Source: Gracilibacillus massiliensis | Lineage (GTDB): Bacteria; Bacillota; Bacilli; Bacillales; Amphibacillaceae | Direction: 5' to 3' | NCBI RefSeq assembly: GCF_001458115.1 | Contig: NZ_CZRP01000011.1 | Span: 1-64,000 of the forward strand | DNA length: 64,000 nt | Shown here: in pieces, positions 1 through 8,621 of the stretch | How the letters are laid out: each line of letters opens with the position of its first letter | Position numbering within the stretch: position 1 is the first letter of the stretch | Notes under the pieces: model-generated | Databases searched by the model: none | What the model was told of the DNA's origin: nothing | The model's input: only the letters and a program-made list of their open reading frames with translations | Made by a program: the position numbers and the translations under genes

Positions 1-120
1 ATGAGACTTCCCATCTATTCGATAGAGTAAGATCCCTCAGAGACGATGAGGTAGATAGGTTCGAGGTGGAAGCATGGTGACATGTGCAGCTGACGAATAC
101 TAATCGATCGAGGACTTATC
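1..120 (+). rRNA. rrl: 23S rRNA, 3' end (partial)
   Basis: The first bases match the conserved 3' terminus of bacterial 23S rRNA, ending in the typical stretch CTAATCGATCGAGGACTT. The gene enters from the left edge of the window, so only its last ~120 nt are seen. The exact mature end is approximate. It is followed by a ~130-nt AT-rich spacer and the 5S gene. Confidence 0.95.
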
Positions 121-252
121 TATACTATAAGTTACGGTTTGTTTGAAGCTTGTTTTACTTCTTATCTAGTTTTGAAAGTATATTAAATTTTCACTTGATT
201 TTTTGTGAATACATAGTATAATATTCTTTGTCACTAAAAATAAAAGGACAAG

Positions 253-369
253 TCTGGTGGCGATAGCGGAGAGGTCACACCTGTTCCCATGCCGAACACA
301 GTAGTTAAGCTCTCCAGCGCCCATGGTAGTTGGGGCTCGCGCCCCTGCAAGAGTAGGACGCTGCCAGGC
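253..369 (+). rRNA. rrf: 5S rRNA
   Basis: About 117 nt with the 5S signature CCATGCCGAACACAG and GTTAAGCTC, closing with GAGTAGGACGCTGCCAGG, which pairs with the 5' CTGGTGGC. It sits between the 23S end and tRNA-Asn in the usual Bacillaceae order. The ends are placed to within 1-2 nt. Confidence 0.95.
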
Positions 370-381
370 ATATTCATCCAT

Positions 382-456
382 TCCACAGTAGCTCAGTGGT
401 AGAGCAATCGGCTGTTAACCGATCGGTCGTAGGTTCGAATCCTACCTGTGGAGCCA
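382..456 (+). tRNA. tRNA-Asn(GUU)
   Basis: Cloverleaf with acceptor stem TCCACAG, anticodon loop CTGTTAA (GTT), T-loop GGTTCGAAT and encoded CCA. First tRNA of the cluster after 5S, matching the order of the B. subtilis trnD-type array. Confidence 0.97.
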
Positions 457-458
457 AT

Positions 459-550
459 GGAGAGCTGTCCGAGTGGCCGAAGGAGCACGATTGGAAATCG
501 TGTGTGCGGTCAACGCCGTACCGAGGGTTCGAATCCCTCGCTCTCCGCCA
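459..550 (+). tRNA. tRNA-Ser(GGA)
   Basis: Class II tRNA of ~92 nt with a long variable arm. Anticodon loop TTGGAAA gives GGA. Acceptor GGAGAGC pairs with GCTCTCC, and CCA is encoded. Only 2 nt separate it from tRNA-Asn. Confidence 0.97.
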
Positions 551-561
551 CTTTCATATAA

Positions 562-636
562 GGCCCGTTGGTCAAGTGGTTAAGACACCGCCCTTTCACG
601 GCGGTAACACGGGTTCGAATCCCGTACGGGTCACCA
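562..636 (+). tRNA. tRNA-Glu(UUC)
   Basis: Acceptor GGCCCGT/ACGGGTC, anticodon loop CTTTCAC (TTC), T-arm GGTTCGAATCCC, CCA encoded. Confidence 0.97.
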
Positions 637-679
637 TAATAACCAGAGTAATCATTAGTTATTGCTACTTTATATTAAG

Positions 680-740
680 GATGGCATGCTAAGATCGCGA
701 CGTCCTGTCGCAACGCATGCACTTGTACATCCTGTACTTC
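680..740 (+). ncRNA. Bacillaceae-1 RNA
   Basis: Two short hairpins carry the five-base terminal loops RUCCU that define this RNA. GCGAC-GTCCT-GTCGC spans 697-711 and GTAC-ATCCT-GTAC spans 725-737. A GCATGC/GCATGC pair (684-689, 715-720) encloses the first hairpin. It lies in the rRNA/tRNA transcript between tRNA-Glu and tRNA-Val, and association with rRNA operons is a known trait of this family. Its function is unknown. The motif was recognised by eye; a covariance-model search would confirm it. Confidence 0.8.
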
Positions 741-816
741 GGAGGATTAGCTCAGCTGGGAGAGCACTTGCCTTACAAGCAAGGGGTCGCAGGTTCGAGC
801 CCTGCATCCTCCACCA
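741..816 (+). tRNA. tRNA-Val(UAC)
   Basis: Acceptor GGAGGAT/ATCCTCC, anticodon loop CTTACAA (TAC), T-arm GGTTCGAGCCC, CCA encoded. Confidence 0.97.
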
Positions 817-828
817 TTTACAACTTTA

Positions 829-855
829 TAATTTTTATTATCGCGGGGTGGAGCA
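829..855 (+). repeat. Duplicated 5' fragment of tRNA-fMet
   Basis: Positions 842-855 (CGCGGGGTGGAGCA) repeat exactly the first 14 nt of the true initiator tRNA at 994. The preceding ATTTTTATTAT also resembles the bases before the real gene. The remaining ~100 nt to the real gene do not fold as a tRNA. This looks like a scar of duplication or insertion inside the cluster. Confidence 0.7.
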
Positions 856-993
856 ACGAGCAATACATCCACCGAATAAGCATCGAGTAACCTCGAAGCA
901 TCAAGCTTCATTGAGGATGCTAGAAGATGCAGAGGTCATACATTGAAATAACCGTGTGATCATTCAAAACAGTATAATTATTATTTTTATCAT

Positions 994-1070
<77 letters not shown>

Positions 1071-1075
1071 AATTT

Positions 1076-1152
1076 GGTCCGGTAGTTCAGTTGGTTAGAA
1101 TGCCTGCCTGTCACGCAGGAGGTCGCGGGTTCGAGTCCCGTCCGGACCGCCA
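1076..1152 (+). tRNA. tRNA-Asp(GUC)
   Basis: Acceptor GGTCCGG/CCGGACC, anticodon loop CTGTCAC (GTC), T-arm GGTTCGAGTCCC, CCA encoded. Confidence 0.97.
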
Positions 1153-1185
1153 CTTTAAACTTATCAATTTAATCATTCATTTTAT

Positions 1186-1261
<76 letters not shown>

Positions 1262-1300
1262 CTTTTAAAGTTTTTTCTCTATATAACTTATTATAATAGT

Positions 1301-1386
1301 GGAGGGATAGCGAAGTTGGCCAAACGCGGCGGACTGTAAATCCGCTCCCATCGGGTTCGTAGGTTCGAGTCCTACTCCCTCCACCA
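1301..1386 (+). tRNA. tRNA-Tyr(GUA)
   Basis: Class II tRNA of 86 nt with a long variable arm. Anticodon loop CTGTAAA (GTA), acceptor GGAGGGA/TCCCTCC, CCA encoded. Confidence 0.97.
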
Positions 1387-1421
1387 TTTTTTTTATTTAA
1401 CTAAATATTTATTTTTAACGT

Positions 1422-1492
1422 AGGGGTATAGTTTAACGGTAGAACAGAGGTCTCCAAAACCTCCAGTGTGGGTTCGATTCCTACTACCCCTG
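1422..1492 (+). tRNA. tRNA-Trp(CCA)
   Basis: Acceptor AGGGGTA/TACCCCT with discriminator G. Anticodon loop CTCCAAA (CCA). No 3' CCA is encoded; the gene runs straight into a T-rich spacer. Confidence 0.95.
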
Positions 1493-1508
1493 TTTTTCTT
1501 ATGATAAT

Positions 1509-1585
1509 GGCGATCATGGCGAAGTGGTTAACGCACCGGATTGTGGTTCCGGCACGCGTGGGTTCGATCCCCACTGGTCGCCCCA
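1509..1585 (+). tRNA. tRNA-His(GUG)
   Basis: Anticodon loop TTGTGGT (GTG). An extra 5' G (position -1) faces C at 73, as in all bacterial tRNA-His. CCA is encoded. Confidence 0.95.
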
Positions 1586-1599
1586 TTAATTTTATTTAT

Positions 1600-1674
1600 T
1601 GGGCTATAGCCAAGCGGTAAGGCAACGGTTTTTGGTACCGTCATGCGCTGGTTCGAATCCAGCTAGCCCAGCCA
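1600..1674 (+). tRNA. tRNA-Gln(UUG)
   Basis: Acceptor TGGGCTA/TAGCCCA, anticodon loop TTTTGGT (TTG), T-arm GGTTCGAATCC, CCA encoded. Confidence 0.96.
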
Positions 1675-1680
1675 TTTTTT

Positions 1681-1755
1681 GCGGAAGTAGTTCAGTGGTA
1701 GAACACCACCTTGCCAAGGTGGGGGTCGCGGGTTCGAATCCCGTCTTCCGCTCCA
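1681..1755 (+). tRNA. tRNA-Gly(GCC)
   Basis: Acceptor GCGGAAG/CTTCCGC, anticodon loop TTGCCAA (GCC), T-arm GGTTCGAATCCC, CCA encoded. Confidence 0.96.
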
Positions 1756-1802
1756 TTTTTATTTAACAATTTCTTTTAAATAACATATACTATATTTATC
1801 GG

Positions 1803-1876
<74 letters not shown>

Positions 1877-1887
1877 ATTCTATATTT

Positions 1888-1969
1888 GCCTGAGTGGTGG
1901 AACTGGCATACACGCGGCACTCAAAATGCCGTGCCTTCGGGCTTGTGGGTTCGAATCCCACCTCAGGTA
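1888..1969 (+). tRNA. tRNA-Leu(CAA)
   Basis: Class II tRNA with variable arm. Anticodon loop CTCAAAA (CAA), acceptor GCCTGAG/CTCAGGT. No CCA encoded. It is the last gene of the cluster, just before the terminator. Confidence 0.95.
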
Positions 1970-1979
1970 TCCCAAAAAA

Positions 1980-2009
1980 AACTTTCAACTTTTGTTGAAG
2001 GTTTTTTTA
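1980..2009 (+). terminator. Terminator of the rRNA/tRNA operon
   Basis: Stem AACTTTCAAC / GTTGAAGGTT with a 4-nt loop followed by a run of eight T. It closes the tRNA cluster. Confidence 0.9.
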
Positions 2010-2051
2010 TTTTACATAAATAGTTTTAATTGTCTGAATTGTTCAATGATC

Positions 2052-2152
2052 ATTTATCGCCCAAAAGCGCAACCGTGATACCCTCCTTTTGTTCGATATA
2101 TCTATTTATCGTACAAAAGTTCAGCCGTGATGCCCTCCTTTTGTACGATATA
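2052..2152. repeat. Tandem pair of 49-bp palindromic units
   Basis: Two copies (2052-2100 and 2104-2152) at a 52-bp period share ATTTATCG, CAAAAG, CCGTGAT and CCCTCCTTTTG, and both end in CGATATA. In copy 2 the outer parts form an inverted repeat, ATCGTACAAAA with TTTTGTACGAT. Copy 1 has matching changes that partly break it. The function is unknown. It lies between the tRNA terminator and the next gene. Confidence 0.75.
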
Positions 2153-2246
2153 ATTTTTAAAATAAAAGTAGAATAAAACTCAAAATCGTTTATTATAGAA
2201 GAAAGGAGAGGATCATAAAGGTGAAAACAGGGAAAGGAAAATTCTT

Positions 2247-2840
2247 ATGAAAAAAGGATTTGAAAGATTGATATACATTCTCAGTGGAATTAGTGTACTT
2301 TTCTTGTTAATCGTTTTAGCTTTCAAAATAAACGTAATGCTTAACAATAAAGAGCAAGACGAAGCTATTAGACAAACAGAACACTATTTAGCTGAGAACT
2401 ATCATGATATCAATTATGAAATACAAAATATTTCCTCATCTACTGACTTTAAACATTATGGTTATTTTGAACATGAAGTAACAGTTCAAAACATCGATAC
2501 AAATGAAACCTTTATAGTGTATTATGATAAAAAAATGAATCGAATGGAAGATTCGATCATCATAGAAAAACAAGAGAAATATATAGAACTTGAAATAAAA
2601 CCAAAAATTGAAAAATATATAACAGAAAATTTTGGAGATACAAGACATATATATATTAGTTACGACGTAGCAGTAGGAAAACCTATGGTTGTTGTAACAT
2701 TTGAAAAAGGCCATAAGGACATAACGCAAACGGATTTCGATACATTTATTACGTATCTAAAAGAAACGATTGGACTCAAACATGCAAATGTAATTGTCGA
2801 TTATTGGACTAGAGATTTGTCTTTCAATATAGAATTTTAA
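2247..2840 (+). CDS. Membrane-anchored protein of unknown function
   Basis: The 197-residue protein has one N-terminal transmembrane segment (about residues 9-29) and a mainly polar extracytoplasmic remainder rich in Ile, Tyr, Asp and Glu. This is the layout of a small anchored surface protein. I recognise no family. The ATG overlaps the TGA of a nine-codon reading frame that starts at GTG 2221 and has its own good site AAAGGAGAGG at 2201, so translation may be coupled to a short leader. A second site, AAAGGAAAA, precedes the ATG directly. A strong hairpin follows the stop. Confidence 0.7.
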   Translation: MKKGFERLIYILSGISVLFLLIVLAFKINVMLNNKEQDEAIRQTEHYLAENYHDINYEIQNISSSTDFKHYGYFEHEVTVQNIDTNETFIVYYDKKMNRMEDSIIIEKQEKYIELEIKPKIEKYITENFGDTRHIYISYDVAVGKPMVVVTFEKGHKDITQTDFDTFITYLKETIGLKHANVIVDYWTRDLSFNIEF

Positions 2841-2884
2841 AAAAGTTGCTACAGGTTATTTATGGATAAAATGTAGCAACTTTT
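2841..2884. terminator. Bidirectional terminator
   Basis: Thirteen-base stem AAAAGTTGCTACA / TGTAGCAACTTTT with A/T runs on both sides. It can end both the plus-strand gene before it and sspP coming from the right. Confidence 0.85.
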
Positions 2885-2934
2885 GCCATTGTGGCCAGAT
2901 TTTAGATGAATTCCTACATTAACGAATAGGTGTT

Positions 2935-3087
2935 TTACATGTCATGTGATGGATTATGTTTTTGTCGTGAATGGTTTTTATTTTTTACTTTATGCGATCC
3001 TGATAATGGTTCACCGTAGGGTTGTTGTACGCTCTTGGGTAAATTAGGTTGTTCCTGCTGTTTTGGTCCTTTACGATTTTTGGTCAT
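2935..3087 (-). CDS. sspP: Small acid-soluble spore protein P
   Basis: This 50-residue basic protein starts at an ATG with GGAGG about 8 nt upstream. Its C-terminal half ([19 protein letters not shown], then a tail ending SHDM) matches the conserved end of SspP (CotL), which in B. subtilis has [20 protein letters not shown] and the same SHDM end. SspP is a minor spore-core protein made in the forespore. In B. subtilis it is cotranscribed with sspO; here sspO lies about 44 kb away. It is the clearest sign that the organism sporulates. Confidence 0.88.
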   Translation of the reverse strand: MTKNRKGPKQQEQPNLPKSVQQPYGEPLSGSHKVKNKNHSRQKHNPSHDM

Positions 3088-3111
3088 AGTTATTCATCCT
3101 CCATGATTTAT

Positions 3112-3354
3112 TTATGGCATTTGAGCATATTTAATAAAGGTGTCTTCCCCTTCAATTAAGCCACATACTCCACATTGTATTCTTCTGTCAGGGCCGTTAT
3201 AAGCGACATGAAAAGCTTCTAATGGTTCCTGTTCATAATTGTTTATTACTTCTCCAGTAGTAGTGTTTAATTTTACAGGTTTGGCAACTTGTTCGATTAC
3301 ATTAAAACGTGATCGGTTTGTTTTACATTTAGGGCACTTGTAAGGCTGATTCAA
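3112..3354 (-). CDS. Small zinc-ribbon protein
   Basis: About 80 residues with two CxxC knuckles, CPKC near the N-terminus and CGVC about 55 residues later, a layout that would bind one zinc ion. I place the start at TTG 3354 because GGAGGGG lies six bases before it. The ATG at 3369 precedes that site and has none of its own; using it adds five residues (MEGFY). The middle ([14 protein letters not shown]) resembles a conserved Bacillaceae family of unknown function. It points the same way as sspP, 24 bp downstream. Confidence 0.75.
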   Translation of the reverse strand: MNQPYKCPKCKTNRSRFNVIEQVAKPVKLNTTTGEVINNYEQEPLEAFHVAYNGPDRRIQCGVCGLIEGEDTFIKYAQMP

Positions 3355-3369
3355 ATAAAACCCCTCCAT

Positions 3370-3699
3370 GGTTGCTTTGTTATTTGTATGAGTAATGCTT
3401 CAAAAGTTTGAAAGATACTTACATTTATTTTCTCTGAATCCTGCAAAATTATACGAAGCTTGATGAATATATAGCTCTTCCAATTGGAGTTATTAATTTC
3501 ATGACAAGCTTTTTTTAGTTTAGTCATAAGTTAATGAAAAATTTATTTCTATATTGAAAAGAGGTCTCACTACTTTTCTGCTTGGATTTCCAGTTAATTC
3601 TTATTTTTTAACCTGGATTTAACGTGGCTTAATTATGATGATTATGAGAAAGGCGATATAGACTTTCGAACAGTTCTAAAAATTGGAGGCTAAAGTTAG
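3370..3699. other. Intergenic region
   Basis: About 330 bp of AT-rich sequence between divergent genes. I see the GGAGG site at 3685-3689 for the lipoprotein gene and no convincing ORF, RNA or repeat. Confidence 0.5.
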
Positions 3700-4653
3700 A
3701 TGAAAAGGAAGATTCAATATTTGTTTTTGTTTTCTTTTTTGTTATTGGTAGGGTGTGAAGTGACACTCTTGTTTGATGAGCCGGCTAATGAAGATCCATT
3801 AATAGAAGTAGAAAATGCTGGAGATGTTGAAGAGGAAAACATTGGAAATCGTGAAATAAAAGCTGATAACAAATTAGGAGGCGAGGGGCAAGTTGTTTCC
3901 GAAACAACTGAGACCAATTTGGTGGAAAATGACCAGGCCAATGACCAAAGTGAAGGAGTTTTAGATGTTGCAACGGTTAAGAAAATTATGGAAACATATG
4001 GTTCTATGTACATTAACAGTATGAAATTGGATGCCAATATAGAAGCAGTTCAGACAAATATCTATCAAAAATCTCCATTAACATGGGACCTGGAAATTTA
4101 TATTAACCAATCGAGCAAAATTACTACACATGAACAAATTGTTATGGGTGATGGGAGAAGCGATGATGTCTTTGTCGAAGTGTATTCCCATCCAGATGTT
4201 AGTTTTATGAATATAGCGGAGACAGATGAATGGTTAGAGGACGAAAATAGGCTTGGAGGCTATCGTCACTACTACTGGATCAATTCGGAGGTGATGAATC
4301 ACTTTGCCGAGCATTCCGATTTATTTGTTGGTTATGATGACGATACACATTTTAGAATTGAATTTTTCGGAACAGACGAACAGTTTGAAGAACTGATTTT
4401 CTTTGGATTTGAAACTATCGTCGATGATACGTTAAATAACTATTTTGTATCAGAAGGAGGGAACATATCTGGTGAATTAATCATGAAGTTTGAAAAAGAA
4501 TCGTATACGTTGACGGATTATACGCTATCTTATGAAGCAACAACGACAGTACCGGATGAAGGGGACTACCAAGTAAAAGAATCTGGTGAATACAGATTTA
4601 GTGATTTTGGTGATCATAATAGCTTAACGATTCCCTCATTCGTATATCAGTAA
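3700..4653 (+). CDS. Lipoprotein of unknown function
   Basis: 317 residues. The N-terminus is a lipoprotein signal peptide: KRK, a hydrophobic core, then LVGC with the lipidated Cys at 19. A Glu/Asp/Asn-rich linker (about 30-85) leads to a folded region with many aromatic and beta-prone segments (about 95-317). The pattern of a soluble domain that may bind a hydrophobic ligand is suggestive only. It is the first of four same-strand genes (to 6764) that encode only lipoproteins and membrane proteins, so they probably act together in the envelope. GGAGG sits 11 bp before the ATG. Confidence 0.75.
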   Translation: MKRKIQYLFLFSFLLLVGCEVTLLFDEPANEDPLIEVENAGDVEEENIGNREIKADNKLGGEGQVVSETTETNLVENDQANDQSEGVLDVATVKKIMETYGSMYINSMKLDANIEAVQTNIYQKSPLTWDLEIYINQSSKITTHEQIVMGDGRSDDVFVEVYSHPDVSFMNIAETDEWLEDENRLGGYRHYYWINSEVMNHFAEHSDLFVGYDDDTHFRIEFFGTDEQFEELIFFGFETIVDDTLNNYFVSEGGNISGELIMKFEKESYTLTDYTLSYEATTTVPDEGDYQVKESGEYRFSDFGDHNSLTIPSFVYQ

Positions 4654-4752
4654 CAATTGAGGAAACATTCGTTACTTCATGAGGAGGATGAAACAGCTCT
4701 AATTGAATATTTAATACAACAAAGGAAGAGAAGAATGGAGGGGAGAAGGATA

Positions 4753-5064
4753 ATGAGCAGATTTTTAAAATTCGATAAGATGATGACCCCTATCATTATA
4801 CAAATTATTTTTTGGGTGTGTTTGTTAGGTTCAATCATTTCAGGAATTTTTATGATTGGCTATGGAATCATATCTAGCTCTGGTGGTGCATTGCAAATCA
4901 TTACTGGTTTTGTCAGTTTGTTTTTAGGACCTATCATTATTCGTGTTTATTGTGAAATGTTGATTGTTATGTTTAAAGTGCAGGGTACATTAGTGGACAT
5001 ACGCGATATCCTTTCTAATCAACCAGAAAAACAAAAGAAAGTAGGAGATGTGATAAACAATTAG
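4753..5064 (+). CDS. DUF4282-type membrane protein
   Basis: 103 residues with two transmembrane helices and the DUF4282 pattern: an N-terminal FLKFDKMMTP, then IIIQIIFWV, a glycine-containing second helix, and GPIIIRVYCEMLIVMFKV before a polar tail. The ATG at 4753 is preceded by GGAGGGGAGAAGGA. The reading frame stays open upstream to TTG 4657, which has no ribosome site, so I use the shorter start. It lies between two lipoprotein genes in an envelope gene cluster. Confidence 0.75.
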   Translation: MSRFLKFDKMMTPIIIQIIFWVCLLGSIISGIFMIGYGIISSSGGALQIITGFVSLFLGPIIIRVYCEMLIVMFKVQGTLVDIRDILSNQPEKQKKVGDVINN

Positions 5065-5126
5065 GTTTCTAAAGGTTCTAAATATATGATTTCATCGATA
5101 TTAATAACAGGAGGTATATACAAAAA

Positions 5127-5738
5127 ATGAGAAAGTTTTTGATAGGATTATGCCTGTTCATTATGACAGGTCTTTTAGTTGGATGTGTATCGATTCCTTT
5201 AAATGATGGTGTTCTGAAAATGTCATCTGAAGGGATAGAATTTGTGAATAATGAAAGTGATGAAAATAATAGCGAGAGTGACGAAACGAACAACGTCAAT
5301 AATGAGTCAGATGAGCAGGCAGAGCAAACAGAGGAGACTGATGAAAATACGGAAGGGTCTGATTCAGTACAGTCAGAAGAAAATGAAGAGGCAACCAGTG
5401 ATGCGAAGCCTTCAGCGTGTGAAGAACAAGATTATTCCGATGTAACAGACAGCATCGACGCAGAGATCTTTATCCCCAATTGTGCCATTATAAATAGTGT
5501 GAATAAAAATTCTAGTTATGTATCTGCTGATTTTATAGTTGAACCGGGAGATTGGGAAGAGATTCTAAATGAATATAAGGAATTTCTAGGTGAAAAGGTG
5601 CAAGGTGAAAATAAAAATATTCAAAGTCAATTCGTTAGATTAGATGCAGTTCTTTCAGATGAAGGCAGATCACAAATTACAATTCAACAAGATGAAGAAA
5701 ATGTTGGTTTGTCCTATATTCATTATTATTCTAACTAG
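5127..5738 (+). CDS. Lipoprotein with acidic low-complexity linker
   Basis: 203 residues. Lipobox LVGC puts the lipid-modified Cys at residue 20. A conserved-looking segment follows (SIPLNDGVLKMSSEGIEF), then about 55 residues almost wholly Glu, Asp, Ser and Asn, then a folded C-terminal part (about 100-203) with two Cys (CEEQDYS and NCAII) that could form a disulfide. The strong site AGGAGG precedes the ATG. It is the third gene of the envelope cluster. Function unknown. Confidence 0.75.
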   Translation: MRKFLIGLCLFIMTGLLVGCVSIPLNDGVLKMSSEGIEFVNNESDENNSESDETNNVNNESDEQAEQTEETDENTEGSDSVQSEENEEATSDAKPSACEEQDYSDVTDSIDAEIFIPNCAIINSVNKNSSYVSADFIVEPGDWEEILNEYKEFLGEKVQGENKNIQSQFVRLDAVLSDEGRSQITIQQDEENVGLSYIHYYSN

Positions 5739-5771
5739 TTTTAAATGATGAAAAGGAGGCAATTTTAAAAA

Positions 5772-6764
5772 ATGTCTATAATGAAACTGATAACGAAGAC
5801 GATGCCATTTTTCATTACAAGAATCCTGTTTTACGGATTGTTTGGTTTAATAGCTTTCGTCTTCCTTGGAATTATGATTGGGATAGGATTTTTATTACTC
5901 AAGCTGTTTGGTGAAAGTTCTGCGGCGTTTTTATTTATAATGATTTTATCATTTGGAGCAATTTACGGTGGTTTAAGATTTTTGGAACGCTACGTATTAT
6001 ATATGGTGAAAATCGGTCATGTTGCGGTCATCACAGAATTGTTGCGAACTGGCAAAACACCAGAAGGAAAAGGAATGGTTGCCTATGGAAAAGATCAAGT
6101 AACACAAAATTTTGGGGCTTCCAATGTTGCTTTTGTCGTTGATCGCATGGTACATGGAGCTGTTAGGCAAATTCAACGATGGATTATGCGGATTGGAAAT
6201 ATGTTTTCATTTGTTCCTGGTTCCAAAAATATTATCGGAATTATCAACGCTATCATGTCGGTTAGTTTAAGATATATTGATGAGGCTATTATGAGCTATA
6301 TTTTCTTGCAAAAAAGTGAAGAAAACGAAAAGACTGTTTGGAAATCTGCATCTGATGGAGTTGTACTTTATGCTCAAAGTTGGAAAGGGGTCCTGAAAGC
6401 AGCAACAGGATCGGTTATTTTTATCTATCTGTTTAACATTATTAGTTTTCTGATCTTTGTCTTTCCATTAATGTTCGTATCTAAACTGATTTCAGCAGGA
6501 ACTCCTGATTTGGGCACGTTTCTAGGGTTTTTAGCAATTATCGGCGCATACGTATTAACCACTTTATTGAAACGGGCACTACTTGACCCAATTGTTACGA
6601 TAATTATGGTTAGAGCATATCAAATAAGTATTAATGACTTAGAACCAGCGGTGGATTTACAACAACAATTATTAGGCATCTCTTCGAATTTTAAAAAGCT
6701 TTTTCAAAAGGCAAAAGAAGAGGAAACATCTCAATCACAAATCACCCCAGTTGCCAAAAGTTAA
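5772..6764 (+). CDS. Polytopic membrane protein of the lipoprotein cluster
   Basis: 330 residues with about five or six transmembrane segments: around 15-45 and 50-75, a long central cytoplasmic or amphipathic region (about 80-205), then hydrophobic stretches near 210-240 and 250-275. The Gln/Glu-rich C-terminus is soluble. No transport or enzyme motif was recognised. AAGGAGGC precedes the ATG. It ends the four-gene cluster that starts at 3700. Confidence 0.75.
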   Translation: MSIMKLITKTMPFFITRILFYGLFGLIAFVFLGIMIGIGFLLLKLFGESSAAFLFIMILSFGAIYGGLRFLERYVLYMVKIGHVAVITELLRTGKTPEGKGMVAYGKDQVTQNFGASNVAFVVDRMVHGAVRQIQRWIMRIGNMFSFVPGSKNIIGIINAIMSVSLRYIDEAIMSYIFLQKSEENEKTVWKSASDGVVLYAQSWKGVLKAATGSVIFIYLFNIISFLIFVFPLMFVSKLISAGTPDLGTFLGFLAIIGAYVLTTLLKRALLDPIVTIIMVRAYQISINDLEPAVDLQQQLLGISSNFKKLFQKAKEEETSQSQITPVAKS

Positions 6765-6987
6765 TCAGTTATTGCTAGATATTATTTTTAAACTATAAGT
6801 GAATTTCTCGGCTATATCTTCTTTCCTTTTGAAGAATATGTATTACCTCCATTTCGATTGGTAAGCTTATAAACTAAATAGACACTATATATTGTTTGAA
6901 CATATCTTCCTGTATTAAGCTTTTGGTGATGTTCAACTTTAGTGGTATAATTTAGACTAATCTTATTTGAGGCAAAATGGAGGTAAC

Positions 6988-7443
6988 ATGTTAACTTTTG
7001 AACAAAAATTAAAAATAGTTGAATCTTTTCCTGAATTAACAAGACATAATGTATCGATGAATCGAGTTAATTTTCATTATGAAGAAAGTGCTGATGATAA
7101 AAAGAATGTTGTATATCATTTGCATCCCAATGGAAATGGATTTGTTTATGCAGAATATCTGAATGACTATGTTACAGATCACAAAGGCATGATTAATATA
7201 AGAGACTTTTCTGAAACGGAATTACGTACAGTCATTCAAAAATCAATGGAATCATTGGCACTAACATCAGTCGCTGAGGCTCCGATTGAAGAGTACTGGA
7301 TTAATTCAGAAAAACATTCACTCCTTTTAGTGAACGAAGGGGATTTGTGGAACGTTTATGCCGGTCGAAATCTTGATGGTACCTTTCGTTCGTATAATGA
7401 GGCTAGAGCTTTTTTAGAAGAAGAGGGATTCACAAGAACATAA
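6988..7443 (+). CDS. Conserved cytosolic protein, unknown function
   Basis: 151 residues, no signal or membrane segment, mixed charged and aromatic residues. The start is ATG 6988, directly after TGGAGGT; the frame extends to a TTG at 6967 without its own site. The central part (YHLHPNGNGFVYAEYL, then GMINIRDFSE) reads like a conserved Bacillaceae family I cannot name. A clear terminator follows, and upstream lies an inverted copy of the ribosome-site region (TTACCTCCATTT at 6842-6853). Confidence 0.7.
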   Translation: MLTFEQKLKIVESFPELTRHNVSMNRVNFHYEESADDKKNVVYHLHPNGNGFVYAEYLNDYVTDHKGMINIRDFSETELRTVIQKSMESLALTSVAEAPIEEYWINSEKHSLLLVNEGDLWNVYAGRNLDGTFRSYNEARAFLEEEGFTRT

Positions 7444-7447
7444 CTTT

Positions 7448-7487
7448 GACAGAAGCCTGTATTCATTCCAAGCTTCTGTCCTTTTTA
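7448..7487 (+). terminator. Rho-independent terminator
   Basis: Perfect stem GACAGAAGC / GCTTCTGTC with a 15-nt loop and then CTTTTTAAT, directly after the stop of the preceding gene. Confidence 0.85.
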
Positions 7488-7514
7488 ATGAGAGTAAAAT
7501 AATATAAAAAGTGA

Positions 7515-8264
<750 letters not shown>

Positions 8265-8338
8265 GAGTAAAAATACCACTTGGATGACGAATGTAGTAAT
8301 GAACATACAGTATTTTTATTTTATTTAATAAAGATCGT

Positions 8339-8378
8339 AAAAACCCTCAAGGATTAAGAAAATTCCATGAGGGTTTTG
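8339..8378. terminator. Terminator
   Basis: Ten-base stem AAAACCCTCA / TGAGGGTTTT, symmetrical enough to work on both strands. The T-run is short on the plus strand. Confidence 0.7.
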
Positions 8379-8534
8379 TCGTCCGTGCTTCTTTTTAAAT
8401 AGCACAAAAAGTAAAAAGTAGATCAAGTCGATGTTAAAATCCCTCGTATTTGGAATTTTTGCATTTCATGCCCTTGATGGAGCAATTGCTTTATCTAAAT
8501 AGAAGGGGATTTTCAAAAAAGAAAATCATCTTTT

Positions 8535-8563
8535 TTGACTTGCTATATTGAAGGTGATAAGAT
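8535..8563 (+). promoter_or_regulatory. Promoter of the rrf2 operon
   Basis: TTGACT, a 17-bp spacer and TAAGAT form a good vegetative (sigma-A) promoter. Start of transcription would be near 8570, just before the operator-like repeat. Confidence 0.7.
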
Positions 8564-8574
8564 TTCTATATTAT

Positions 8575-8598
8575 AGATATTAAGAGTCTTTAATATCT
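8575..8598. promoter_or_regulatory. Probable Rrf2-type operator
   Basis: Perfect 9-bp inverted repeat AGATATTAA / TTAATATCT with a 6-bp centre, just after the predicted transcription start and 24 bp before the regulator's ATG. Its size and place fit a dimeric Rrf2 repressor binding its own promoter. Confidence 0.65.
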
Positions 8599-8621
8599 TT
8601 TTTTGAAAGAGGAGGTTAAAT

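Noticed and set aside
2052-2152. CRISPR array
   Set aside because: Only two units, no spacers of even length, and units are palindromic and diverged; no cas genes in the window.
6812-7042. 76-codon minus-strand ORF opposite the 6988 gene start
   Set aside because: Its apparent ribosome-like region is the inverted copy of the plus-strand site; composition is not protein-like.
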